Assembly (NCBI RefSeq): GCF_005886805.2
Contig: NZ_CP045430.1
Location: 124,001-188,000 of the forward strand
Length of the DNA stretch: 64,000 nt
Direction of reading: 5' to 3'
Source of the DNA: Pseudoalteromonas rubra
GTDB lineage: Bacteria > Pseudomonadota > Gammaproteobacteria > Enterobacterales > Alteromonadaceae
The stretch's first letter is position 1. Each line of letters starts with the position of its first letter. Of the stretch, positions 19,568 through 28,700 are shown piece by piece. Under the pieces are notes generated by a model, which did no database searches, was not told the DNA's origin, and saw only the letters and a program-made list of their open reading frames with translations. The position numbers and the translations under genes were made by a program.

Positions 19568-20434
19568 ATGCACCCCAGAAATAAACACCAACAGGGCTAT
19601 GACTTCGCCCGTCTATGCCGGGTCAATCCGGCACTCACGCAACACCTGCGCAACAACCCGCATGGTGACAACACCATAGACTTTAGCGATCGCAATGCAG
19701 TGGTTGCATTAAATCAGGCACTGCTTGCCAGCGACTATGGGGTCAAACTCTGGCAACTGCCAGAACCTTTTTTGTGCCCACCTGTACCAGGCCGGGCTGA
19801 TTATATTCATGCGCTGGCAGATTTACTGGCCGATGACAACCAGGGCGAAACCCCAACAGGGAAGCAGATCCGCTGTCTCGACATTGGCACGGGTGCAAAC
19901 CTGATTTACCCGCTGATCGGTCAAGCTGAATATGGCTGGCAGTTTACTGGTTCTGACATCAACCCTATGGCCGTTTCGGTGGCACAAACCATCGCGAAAG
20001 CGAATGGACTGGGGATTAAAATAAAGCAGCAAAAAAATCAGCAGGCCATTTTCCACGGTATCATTGGTGCAAAAGAAAGCTACCATCTGACGATGTGTAA
20101 TCCGCCTTTCCATGAAAGTGAACAGGCAGCTCAAGCGGGAACAGCAAGAAAATGGCGCAATCTGGGCAAAGCTCAAAAATCCGGGCAGTTGAATTTTGGT
20201 GGCCATGCACCCGAGCTATGGTGTCCGGGTGGTGAACTGGCGTTCATTAAGTCCATGATCCACGAAAGCCAGGACTTTGCAGATCAAATTGGCTGGTTTA
20301 CTTCACTTGTATCGAAAAAGGATAACCTGCCGGCTTTGAAAAAAGCCCTGCAAGCGGTCAAAGCAAGTGAAGTAAAAGTCATTGATATGCAACAGGGTCA
20401 AAAAGTCAGCCGCTTTATCGCCTGGTGTTTTTAA
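19568..20434 (+). CDS. rlmF: 23S rRNA (adenine(1618)-N(6))-methyltransferase
   Basis: S-adenosylmethionine-dependent methyltransferase of 288 residues modifying A1618 of 23S rRNA. The family start HPRNKHQQGYDF is present. The SAM loop is LDIGTGANLIYP, with acidic motif FTGSDINP and the N6-adenine catalytic motif NPPF in MCNPPFHES. Length matches E. coli RlmF (about 308). Single gene, convergent with tdk. Confidence 0.95.
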   Translation: MHPRNKHQQGYDFARLCRVNPALTQHLRNNPHGDNTIDFSDRNAVVALNQALLASDYGVKLWQLPEPFLCPPVPGRADYIHALADLLADDNQGETPTGKQIRCLDIGTGANLIYPLIGQAEYGWQFTGSDINPMAVSVAQTIAKANGLGIKIKQQKNQQAIFHGIIGAKESYHLTMCNPPFHESEQAAQAGTARKWRNLGKAQKSGQLNFGGHAPELWCPGGELAFIKSMIHESQDFADQIGWFTSLVSKKDNLPALKKALQAVKASEVKVIDMQQGQKVSRFIAWCF

Positions 20435-20446
20435 CTAAGTATGAGC

Positions 20447-21028
20447 TCAAAGTCTAATGAGCTCAGCCTTATAGTGCTTTCTGCAGACCGACACATAACG
20501 GTCATTTCCGCCAATTTCAACCTGGGCGCCATCAGCAATTGCATTTCCAGCCGCATCCAGTCGCAGAACGTGGTTCGCCTTGCGACCACAATGGCAGACT
20601 GTTTTCAATTCGATCAGTTTGTCGGCCCAGGCCAGCAAATACTGAGCACCTTCGAACAGCTCTCCCCGGAAATCGGTTCTGAGCCCGTAGCACAAGACCG
20701 GGATCCCGAGCAGATCAACCACATCGGTTAGCTGAGAGACTTGCTGTTTATTCAAAAACTGGCTTTCGTCGACCAAAATACAATCCAACGCTTGCTTATC
20801 ATGCGACTGGTTGATTAGGTTCAACAGATCCGTTGCTGGCTCGTAAGTATGTGCTTCCGCTTCAAGCCCGATACGAGAGGCGACCTTGCCAACGCCGGCA
20901 CGGTCATCAAGCGCAGCGGTCAGGATAAACGGATTCATACCCCGCTCACGATAATTAAATGCAGATTGCAATAATGTGGTAGATTTTCCGGCGTTCATCG
21001 CCGAATAATAAAAATAAAGTTGCGCCAT
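20447..21028 (-). CDS. tdk: Thymidine kinase
   Basis: Type II thymidine kinase of 193 residues, phosphorylating thymidine with ATP. The Walker A-like loop is [12 protein letters not shown]. Walker B-like [10 protein letters not shown] and the structural zinc Cys pairs (CHCGRKA, then CRKHY near the C-terminus) are present. Length and motif order match the bacterial family. It converges on rlmF with a short gap containing two copies of the palindrome TGAGCTCA. Confidence 0.96.
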   Translation of the reverse strand: MAQLYFYYSAMNAGKSTTLLQSAFNYRERGMNPFILTAALDDRAGVGKVASRIGLEAEAHTYEPATDLLNLINQSHDKQALDCILVDESQFLNKQQVSQLTDVVDLLGIPVLCYGLRTDFRGELFEGAQYLLAWADKLIELKTVCHCGRKANHVLRLDAAGNAIADGAQVEIGGNDRYVSVCRKHYKAELIRL

Positions 21029-21091
21029 ATGCTCGTATCTGCCGCTAAAAAATTCGCGATAGTCTACCCAAACTCAGACAATTAAGCCAGC

Positions 21092-21922
21092 TTAGTCAAA
21101 TACCTGCCATGGCACTTTTGTGGGGCTCCGACTGCTATCCTGGGTATCACCTGGATAACTTTGACGATTAATGTACGCAATGTAGATATGGTGCAGCTCC
21201 GAGGTGCTTAAAGAAGACCATAAGGCTTTTGCTGTTGGCCCATGCAGCGCTTTAAATTGCTTCGAAAACGTCAGGTAACCAAAGCTGATATCCAGTGGCG
21301 GATAAACCGCAGCAAGCTGTCGTCGATAAGGAAAGGCTTCGACCGCTTTACCATCGACCTGGCACAAACCAAATGTGCCATGTACCTTGCCCTTGAGCAC
21401 TAACTCAAAAGCATCACTTTGTGAGTCTGTGTTCAGGATCGTGTATTTATCACTCCCTACTGAATCGGCAACTGAATACCCTCTTGGCACAGCCAGATTT
21501 ATGGGGTAACTACGTTCGTGAATCGCCGTTTTTAGTTGTGTCATGCCGACCAGACAAGTACCAAGTCGGCTGATAGAGCTCAGTGTGTCTGGGGATCCAT
21601 CCTCATTAAGTGGATAAGACAAAAAGGCCTGACGCGCTTGTCGGTAACTGGCAATTACGGCATCAACACGATTGCGCTTGATCTCGTACAAACATCGTTG
21701 CCAGGGTTTGCGAACAAACTTAAATTGCACGTCATCAACCTGGGTTTCAAGGTGTCTAAGTATCTCAATCGTTGCGCCTGGGTTTTCCTGCGGCACGTCA
21801 AACCCGTTACCCAGGAAAAATGGCGGAATATGTTTATCTTCGTAACACAGTCTAATGGATACTTTCGCAGCAGCCTGACAGCAAACAAACAAAAATATCA
21901 ACGACATTACAGTCAATCGCAT
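21092..21922 (-). CDS. Periplasmic substrate-binding protein (SBP_bac_3-like)
   Basis: Secreted protein of 276 residues. A cleavable signal peptide (MRLTVMSLIFLFVCCQAAA) is followed by IRLCYEDKHIPPFFLG, QRCLYEIKRNRVDAVIASYRQ and YPLNEDGSPD, the layout of solute-binding proteins of the amino-acid type. No transport partner is nearby. Such orphan proteins in Alteromonadales are common and their ligands are mostly unknown. Confidence 0.8.
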   Translation of the reverse strand: MRLTVMSLIFLFVCCQAAAKVSIRLCYEDKHIPPFFLGNGFDVPQENPGATIEILRHLETQVDDVQFKFVRKPWQRCLYEIKRNRVDAVIASYRQARQAFLSYPLNEDGSPDTLSSISRLGTCLVGMTQLKTAIHERSYPINLAVPRGYSVADSVGSDKYTILNTDSQSDAFELVLKGKVHGTFGLCQVDGKAVEAFPYRRQLAAVYPPLDISFGYLTFSKQFKALHGPTAKALWSSLSTSELHHIYIAYINRQSYPGDTQDSSRSPTKVPWQVFD

Positions 21923-21995
21923 TAAAACAGGACTTTAGGTCGGGCTTTCTTTTAGTATATAACTCACCTTAGAGCTTGGCTATGAACAGCATACA

Positions 21996-22460
21996 TTACT
22001 GGGTAATTTTTATCCCTTCGTGCGCTAAAAGCCAGGATTTACGTTCCAATCCCCCGGCATATCCCGTCAACTTGCCGCTTGCACCAATAATTCGGTGGCA
22101 CGGTACGATAATGCTGATTGGGTTTTTGCCATTGGCTGCCCCAACGGCCCGGACTGCTTTCGGATTGTCTAGCCTGGCTGCCATCCAACCATAAGTATTT
22201 GTTTCGCCATAAGGGATTTGTCGCAGCAGTTGCCACACAGCTTGCTGAAAAGGCGTGCCCTGAGTGTCCAGAGCAACATCAAACTCACTCCGTTGCCCGG
22301 CAAAATACTCGGTTAACTGAGTGCAGGCGCGCTTAAGGTGCTCATTGGTACCCTCTGAGTACACAGATTTAGGCGCGAAGCCAACATAACTCAGCCCTTT
22401 ATCTGTTGCCTGTATAGCGATATCGCCAACCGGACTCGCCAGATAGGTTTGAATAGTCAT
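21996..22460 (-). CDS. ogt: Methylated-DNA--protein-cysteine S-methyltransferase
   Basis: Suicide repair protein that transfers O6-alkyl groups from guanine to its own cysteine. It has 154 residues, with the active site I-V-P-C121-H-R-I and the helix-turn-helix GETNTYGWMAARLDNP before it. It lies 26 bases after the Ada/AlkA fusion gene on the same strand, forming an alkylation-repair pair. Confidence 0.95.
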   Translation of the reverse strand: MTIQTYLASPVGDIAIQATDKGLSYVGFAPKSVYSEGTNEHLKRACTQLTEYFAGQRSEFDVALDTQGTPFQQAVWQLLRQIPYGETNTYGWMAARLDNPKAVRAVGAANGKNPISIIVPCHRIIGASGKLTGYAGGLERKSWLLAHEGIKITQ

Positions 22461-22486
22461 AAATTACTCCCTGAATAAACGTGTCT

Positions 22487-23845
22487 TTATTTTATTTGCT
22501 GCCATAACTGAAAAGTCAGATAGCTTCTAAATGGGGCGCAGCCTGGCTCATCTATCAGCCCGACCTTATCAATGGCTTTTTGTACTCCGAGATCCCCTCC
22601 CAGATAAATATCCGGCGCACTCAGACCCCGCATGCTCGCATAATCCACGGTCCAGGGGCCTATTCCTTTAATTGCCAGCCAGGATTCTGGTGTGCAATCG
22701 GGATCGTCCACATGATGCTGCGCCAGGGCTATTATTGCCTGTTTACGGCGTTCAGGCATTTTAAAAAACGACAGCTCAGATGACGCAATAACGTCTGCTG
22801 AGGGAAATTGATAAGTGCCATTTTTCTGCTTTTCTCCCAGCTGTTCAACTAACTGGATCATTAGGTTCCTGGCAGCCACAACACTAATTTGCTGCCCTAA
22901 AACAGCACGTATTCCCGCTTCAAAGGGTGTCCATATCCCGGGTAATCTCAGCCCATCCTGAAGTGCCATGTCACTACAATGTTGCTGTAAATGCGTGTTG
23001 ATAAACTCGGAGTCCGCATCTAAATCCAATACCCGGCGGATATTATTCACCACCAGAGGTAACCCTTTTAGATCGCTGATCTCAATCGTTACTCTGAAGC
23101 GGTTCTGAGACTCCTCATAATACGCCGTAAAGCAACCTTGATAATCGTCCAATCTAAAATTACGTCCATAAGAGGTGTCATCTAGCCACTCCAGTGGTGT
23201 CACCAAACGATGCGCTAAAAATTCTCGCATCGCCTGCCAGTTGAAGGGGGGACGAAAGGCCATCACCAAGTCAATCTGCTGACTGACCTCAGCACCGCGA
23301 CGTAAGCTGGATGGCGTAATCTGATAGAGCCGACTGAATGCGTCGTTAAAGCGACGCTGAGAGTTAAACCCGCAGGCATATGCGACCTGGGTAACCGGTA
23401 AGGCTGTTTGCTGCAATAGCTGCTTTGCTAAGTCACACTGTTTAAACAACGCATATTTTTTTGGCGCGATACCATAATACTGTTGAAACAGTTTGGTCAG
23501 GTATCGTGTCGTGATCCCCAATTTTTCAGCTAACTGAGTCACACTTGCACTGCCCAAAAAACCACCGTCAATCAATCTTTTCGCTCTGACCGCAGTGGTT
23601 TGTGTACCCAGCCAGGCATAGCTACCAGGCGCACTGTCTGGCCGACAACGAATACAAGGTCTAAAACCGGCCTGTGCCGCGCAATGCGCATGCTGGTAAT
23701 ACTGCACATTGTGCTCTTTTGCCGCTGGCGCCGGACATATCGGGCGACAATAAATACCCGTGCTCTTCACCGCAACATAAAATAAACCATCAAACCGTGC
23801 ATCCCGGCTTTTTCGTGCCCTGGCACAAACTTCTGAAGAAAGCAT
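22487..23845 (-). CDS. Ada-type regulator fused to AlkA-type 3-methyladenine DNA glycosylase
   Basis: Fusion of 452 residues. Residues 1-75 are the Ada zinc/methyl-phosphotriester domain with Cys33, Cys37, Cys64 and Cys67 (GIYCRPICP, PCIRCRPD); Cys33 matches the methyl acceptor. Residues about 85-185 are an AraC-type helix-turn-helix (VAYACGFNSQRRFNDAFSRL). Residues about 195-450 are AlkA, with hairpin IKGIGPWTVDYA and the Asp of LGGDLGVQKA. It senses methylated phosphates, probably activates this operon, and excises N3-methylpurines. The O6-methylguanine activity is supplied by the downstream ogt. Confidence 0.93.
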   Translation of the reverse strand: MLSSEVCARARKSRDARFDGLFYVAVKSTGIYCRPICPAPAAKEHNVQYYQHAHCAAQAGFRPCIRCRPDSAPGSYAWLGTQTTAVRAKRLIDGGFLGSASVTQLAEKLGITTRYLTKLFQQYYGIAPKKYALFKQCDLAKQLLQQTALPVTQVAYACGFNSQRRFNDAFSRLYQITPSSLRRGAEVSQQIDLVMAFRPPFNWQAMREFLAHRLVTPLEWLDDTSYGRNFRLDDYQGCFTAYYEESQNRFRVTIEISDLKGLPLVVNNIRRVLDLDADSEFINTHLQQHCSDMALQDGLRLPGIWTPFEAGIRAVLGQQISVVAARNLMIQLVEQLGEKQKNGTYQFPSADVIASSELSFFKMPERRKQAIIALAQHHVDDPDCTPESWLAIKGIGPWTVDYASMRGLSAPDIYLGGDLGVQKAIDKVGLIDEPGCAPFRSYLTFQLWQQIK

Positions 23846-24090
23846 ACATCAACTCTTCTATGAGACTCAGACTCAGTGTAAAACCAGTCGTGCAAAGGTA
23901 CTGGCCATATTCGGAACCCAATAAAAAAATACCCGCAGGTTATACCCCTATTATGCGCGCATTGACGTCACATGAGTAGGGATAGCCCGTTAGAAAATCT
24001 ACCTGTCCTATACCGAAATCTCACTATGGCATGACCAGTCCTTTGGGCTATTGCACCTGATTGCTATTTAAAGTCCAAAAACTGAACTGA

Positions 24091-24110
24091 AATGAGAATA
24101 ATAATCAGTT
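24091..24110. promoter_or_regulatory. Fur-like box upstream of bacterioferritin genes
   Basis: AATGAGAATAATAATCAGTT resembles the Fur consensus around its AATGAGAATAATAAT core. It lies about 30 bases upstream of the -35 box of the bfr promoter, inside the 356-base gap 23846-24201. Nothing else was recognised in that gap apart from the promoter. Confidence 0.45.
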
Positions 24111-24140
24111 GTTAATATGTTGATTTATATAGATTTTTTA

Positions 24141-24168
24141 TTGACATGAAATTATATACACGTACACT
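24141..24168 (+). promoter_or_regulatory. Sigma-70-type promoter of the bacterioferritin operon
   Basis: TTGACA at 24141-24146 and TACACT at 24163-24168 are separated by 16 bases, about 33 bases before the first bfr start. Confidence 0.7.
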
Positions 24169-24201
24169 GGCGTCAATTTAGAACGAATTGAGGTGACACT
24201 T

Positions 24202-24672
24202 ATGCAAGGCAAGCAACAGGTAATTGATGCATTTAACGCACTACTGGCTAATGAGCTCGCAGCCATTGATCAGTACTTTATTCATTCCCGCATGTATGAC
24301 GACTGGGGTTTGAACAAACTTTATGAGCGTCTTAATCACGAAATGGAAGAAGAAACCACACACGCAGACTGGTTAATCAAGCGTATCTTGTTCCTTGAAG
24401 GTGTCCCTAACATGACTAAACGCCGCGATCTGCTCATAGGTAGCGACGTAAAATCTATGATGGAAAATGATCTTAAGCTGGAGCTGGAAGTGGTAGAAAG
24501 CGTTAAACAGGCCATCAAGATCTGCGAACAGGAGCAGGACTACCAATCACGTGCAGTCCTCGAAAAGCTGCTGTTTGATACCGAAGAAGACCATGTTTAT
24601 TGGCTAGAACAGCAAATCGGTCTTATCGACAAAATCGGCATCCAAAACTATCTGCAATCTCAGCTGGCATAA
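24202..24672 (+). CDS. bfr: Bacterioferritin, ferroxidase-type subunit
   Basis: Iron-storage subunit of 156 residues that oxidises Fe(II) and forms 24-mer shells. By alignment with E. coli Bfr all six ferroxidase ligands are kept: Glu of [10 protein letters not shown], Glu and His of EEETTHAD, Glu of LKLELEV, Glu and His of EEDHVYW. The haem-ligating Met52 is replaced by Thr. ATG 24202 is preferred over 24193 because GAGG precedes it. The second subunit follows nine bases later with the opposite set of losses, so the two should co-assemble. Confidence 0.93.
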   Translation: MQGKQQVIDAFNALLANELAAIDQYFIHSRMYDDWGLNKLYERLNHEMEEETTHADWLIKRILFLEGVPNMTKRRDLLIGSDVKSMMENDLKLELEVVESVKQAIKICEQEQDYQSRAVLEKLLFDTEEDHVYWLEQQIGLIDKIGIQNYLQSQLA

Positions 24673-24681
24673 GGAATCATT

Positions 24682-25146
24682 ATGAAAGGCGATAAAGCGG
24701 TAATAACGGCACTGAACACCGTACTTGCAAACGAGCTGGTAGGCATTAACCAATATTTCTTGCATGCCCGTATGTTTAAAGATTTTGGTTTTTCGCAACT
24801 GGACAAAGCGGATTACAAAACATCTATCCAAAAAATGAAGAATGCAGATCGCCTGATTGAACGTATTCTGTTTCTGGAAGGCTTGCCTAACCTCCAGGAC
24901 CTGGGTCGACTCAAAATTGGTGAAAACAGCGAAGAAATGATTGCGGCTAATATGGCATTTGAGCAAGCATCATTAGGGGATCTGGTTGACGCTATCGCAT
25001 TGTGTGAAGAAAAGCAGGACTACATTAGTCGTGAGGCGTTGGACAATATCCTCAATGAGCAGGAAGAGCAAATTGACTGGCTGGAGACCCAGCAACACCT
25101 CATCAAAGTCACCGGTATCGAAAACTACCTGCAGACGCAAATGTAA
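24682..25146 (+). CDS. bfr: Bacterioferritin, haem-binding subunit with degenerate ferroxidase site
   Basis: Partner subunit of 154 residues. Met52 for haem is kept in SIQKMKNADR, but ferroxidase residues Glu51, His54 and His130 (E. coli numbering) become Lys, Asn and Gln; Glu18, Glu94 and Glu127 remain. It probably conducts electrons from Bfd through haem for iron release, while the upstream subunit oxidises iron. Co-transcribed with it and followed by a strong terminator. Confidence 0.92.
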   Translation: MKGDKAVITALNTVLANELVGINQYFLHARMFKDFGFSQLDKADYKTSIQKMKNADRLIERILFLEGLPNLQDLGRLKIGENSEEMIAANMAFEQASLGDLVDAIALCEEKQDYISREALDNILNEQEEQIDWLETQQHLIKVTGIENYLQTQM

Positions 25147-25150
25147 TACT

Positions 25151-25177
25151 AAAAAAGGGCTTTGAAGCCCTTTTTTT
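25151..25177 (+). terminator. Bidirectional terminator between bfr and bfd
   Basis: AAAAAAGGGC, loop TTTGAA and GCCCTTTTTTT. The A-run and T-run on both sides let it serve the bfr operon and the convergent bfd gene. Confidence 0.88.
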
Positions 25178-25204
25178 GAGAAACTGGTTTGAACGAAAAA
25201 TTGA

Positions 25205-25399
25205 TTAAGCTACTTGCTCTGTCACATCTACGATATCAATTAGTTTTTCGTTCAGTATCTTCTTAGCGCAGTTACAACACTTACCACACTGAGATCCCAC
25301 ACCTAACTCTTTGCTCAAATCGCGCATAGACCTTGCGCCATCATCAATAGATTCGGCGATTTTTTTGTCCGTCACACCGTGGCAAATGCAGATATACAT
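25205..25399 (-). CDS. bfd: Bacterioferritin-associated ferredoxin
   Basis: [2Fe-2S] protein of 64 residues that reduces bacterioferritin to mobilise iron. The four cluster cysteines follow the Bfd pattern: C-x-C at residues 4 and 6, and C-x2-C (SQCGKC) near 38-41. It converges on the bfr operon and has Fur-like sites upstream, as expected for an iron-starvation gene. Confidence 0.94.
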   Translation of the reverse strand: MYICICHGVTDKKIAESIDDGARSMRDLSKELGVGSQCGKCCNCAKKILNEKLIDIVDVTEQVA

Positions 25400-25403
25400 A
25401 ACT

Positions 25404-25496
25404 GAAAACCATTCTCAATAACCTTAACTGCGGATAAGTTTAATCTAAACAAAAATGGTTATCAACAACAAAAACAGAAATAATGAGAATAATTCG
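25404..25496 (-). promoter_or_regulatory. Fur-like sites upstream of bfd
   Basis: Two candidates lie in the 331-base gap before the next gene: GAAAACCATTCTCAATAAC at 25404-25422, and AATAATGAGAATAATTCG at 25479-25496, the better match. They would repress bfd when iron is plentiful. The rest of the gap to 25730 is AT-rich with no ORF. Confidence 0.5.
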
Positions 25497-25730
25497 TAGT
25501 TGCATTGATTGTGTTTTTGATACACCTTTTAGTTCAACGGTTTAGGTTTTACCTAAAGCAGTGCTTTTTTACCCAAAAATTTGCCAGCTGAGGCATTTTT
25601 ACGAATTCTCGTTCAGCTCAGCCCATAACTTGGTATAATTAGCATAATCTGAGCAATGTATGCCTCAGCGAATATGACAGCACAAAAGCGTAAAAGGACT
25701 GTTCACTGTTGTGCGCCTGGGAACGTGTGA

Positions 25731-28700
25731 ATGAACAACTGGCTACAAGCAGCTTTATTGTCTTTTTTAATGATATATCACCACTTGGTGATTGCAGATC
25801 CTTATTATGCAAATCAGATCAGCCGCTTGTCGACGCAGGAAGGGCTTTCTCAGTCGAGTGTCACCGCGCTGGTTCAGGACAAGCAGGGATATATCTGGAT
25901 CGCGACCCATCAGGGCTTAAATCGACATGACGGTAACCAATTTAGTCCCTTCAAGGGGCAGGCACTGTTCTCAGGCAGTGACATTTTACTGCTCCAACTG
26001 TTAGACAATGATCAATTATTTATATCAACAGTACAATCAGGCGCGTTTCTGCTAAACACCCGTACTTTATCGCTGGTGAAATTGTTTGACCAGGGAGGAC
26101 GTCAGGGCATAGCGCCAGATGCCGCGGTGAATGCCATTGTGCAGTATCAAGATCAATACGTGATTGCAATTGAAAACGCCTTGTATCGCGTCAATACGCA
26201 GACACTTGCGTCGGAACGTTTGCTCACCCTGCCACATAACGCCTATGTTCGCACTATGCTGGCGTGGCATGATACTTTACTCATTGGTTCAGAGTCTGGA
26301 CTGTTTCAATTCAAAAATGAGCAACTCAGCTTACTGAACCACCAGGGCTCAGTAGCCAAGTCTGCGCTCAATAACAATGTAAAACTGCTCAAACAGGACC
26401 AGGCGTTGGGGCTGCTGGTGGGCACAGTGGAAGGCTTGTTTGTCATTCCAGGTGATGCCAGCCAGCTAATAGACCAGCAGGCTTATGAACTTGTTTCACA
26501 ACTCAATATCTGGGCACATGAAATCGGGCCATATGGAGAATACCTGGCCACAGATTCAGGTCTATATCTGCTCGACCGCCGTAATCATAGCGCCAGTAAG
26601 CTGTTCTCATTCAGCGAAAGCCGCTATTTGACACCGCAAAATACCATCCCTGTCATGTTATTAGACAAGCATGCAAACCTATGGATGGGCTCTAATAATA
26701 ATGGGGCATTTATTTGGCCAACTTCAGCGTACCGATTTAAACTACTCGCCTCCCATAACAATAACTTCAATAACAATATCTGGGCCGTGCACCAGAAAAA
26801 CGATGGCACACTTTGGCTTGGCAGCGATGATGGGTTACATCTCTTTTCCGACGGCCAGCAAGCAAACCTTCAACAAAGTTATTTTCGTAACCAAAGCCAC
26901 AAACCGGCATATGGCAGCCACGCTGTCTACAACATCTATAGCTCCCCCTACCTGACAGACAATATGCTCCTGCTTGATACCAGAGCCGGACTTAAACAGT
27001 TTGACATAACAACCGGGCAAGCCTCTGAGCTCAAAGTCACCAACGCAAACGTTGCAATGACAGGAGAAGACCACTTAGTCGGCTCTATGCTTGTAGATCA
27101 GCGTACACTCTTGTTTCATACGCACCATAATATTTTCCTTTATGATATTGCCTTACAAACGATTACCACATTAAGTGAGTTGGAAGCACAGATAGATGAC
27201 TTGCAAGCCCTGTTATTTCTGCCTGGCAGACCAGAAAAGCCCAATGAGTTGTTATTCAGCACCGCCAACGCGTTAGTGAGTTACGATCGTCTCAGCCACC
27301 AGATCAATACTTTGTGGCAGGCAGACGCCGCCTCTGATAACGCCTACCCTATCGTAAATGACTGGATGAAGGATGGCCAGGGCCGACTTTGGCTGGCAAC
27401 CAACACAATGGGCCTCATTGCGCTCGAAACACACAGTTTCCAGCGCATAGTACATATCACAGAGGAGCAGGGGCTTGGCACCAACACTCTTTACGAACTG
27501 GAGCGTGACCTGCACAACCAACTTTGGATAAGTAGCCAAAATGGCCTCTATAAACTGAATTTAGAAACGCTGCAGCTCGATCACTATGATCATCGTAATG
27601 GGCTGGTTACCAATGAGTTTAATCTCGGGGCCAGTCAGCCTCTGCATTCAGGAAAAATGCTGTTTGGCACGCCCAACGGCGCAATAAAGTTCGACCCAAA
27701 TGCCTTTACGCTGCCAGTAGAAACAGAGCAACTCGCCTTCTCCGGTGTGCAGCTGATGTCCAGGCCCATACTTGTCTCACCCGAACAACTCGACACGCAG
27801 ACTTTACAGTTTGAATATGACGACATGGGGTTTCGCTTTGAGTTTAGTCAATTCAACATTTTTAATGTGCGTCGTAATTTTGTCACAGCTCACCTGTTAG
27901 GGCCCACGACCCTGGAGGTCAAAGATGTTAAAAATAACTATTTATTTTTTAATACCTTGAAGCCTGGAAAATACACCCTGACCCTGTCCGAATTCCGACC
28001 TGGTGACACTGAAAAACGCATCCAGAGCCAGCTACATTTTGAGGTCAAACATGCCTGGTGGAATACACCGTTAGCAATCAGCAGTTATCTGTTGCTGATT
28101 GCAGGAATATTGACTGTGCTCTATCGCAGACACCAGGTCAAGCAACTTGCTCTGCGTCAGACCTATGACCAGTTAGTTCACGCAAAAGCCCAGACCGACT
28201 TGGCGCTTACCAAAACACAAAGCGGGCTGTGGAGCATGGATATGCAGACTCAGCAAATCACCTTACTGGGCAATGTTCAGGACGCCAGCCAAAGTAAACA
28301 GCTCAGCTTGAACGCATTTTTCAACAAAGTTCACCCACAAGATCAGGAAATGGTACAACGCCAATGGGCACGCTTTATTGCCTCACCCGACAGCCAGCTC
28401 TCTATCACGTATCGAATTTATTCCAAACAACAAGGCTGGCTCTGGTATCACGATATTGCCAAGGTCAGCGAATGGGATGCCAAAGGTGAACCACTAAAGG
28501 CATCTGGTATCTACAGTAACATTACCGAGCAAAAAGCAAACCAATTGAACGCTGCTATGTTCGCCCAGGCCCTATCTCAGATCCAGGACTGGTTATTAAT
28601 CCTCGACAGCAGCTTACAGCTTTTGTCTGTCAACCAAAGTTTATCATCATCTCTGGGATTGGACCGATATGAGCCTCAAAAACAACTGACACTCAGCGAA

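Noticed and set aside
20442..20464. Two TGAGCTCA palindromes between rlmF and tdk as a terminator
   Set aside because: The copies are short, one lies within the tdk coding end, and no T-run follows on either strand.
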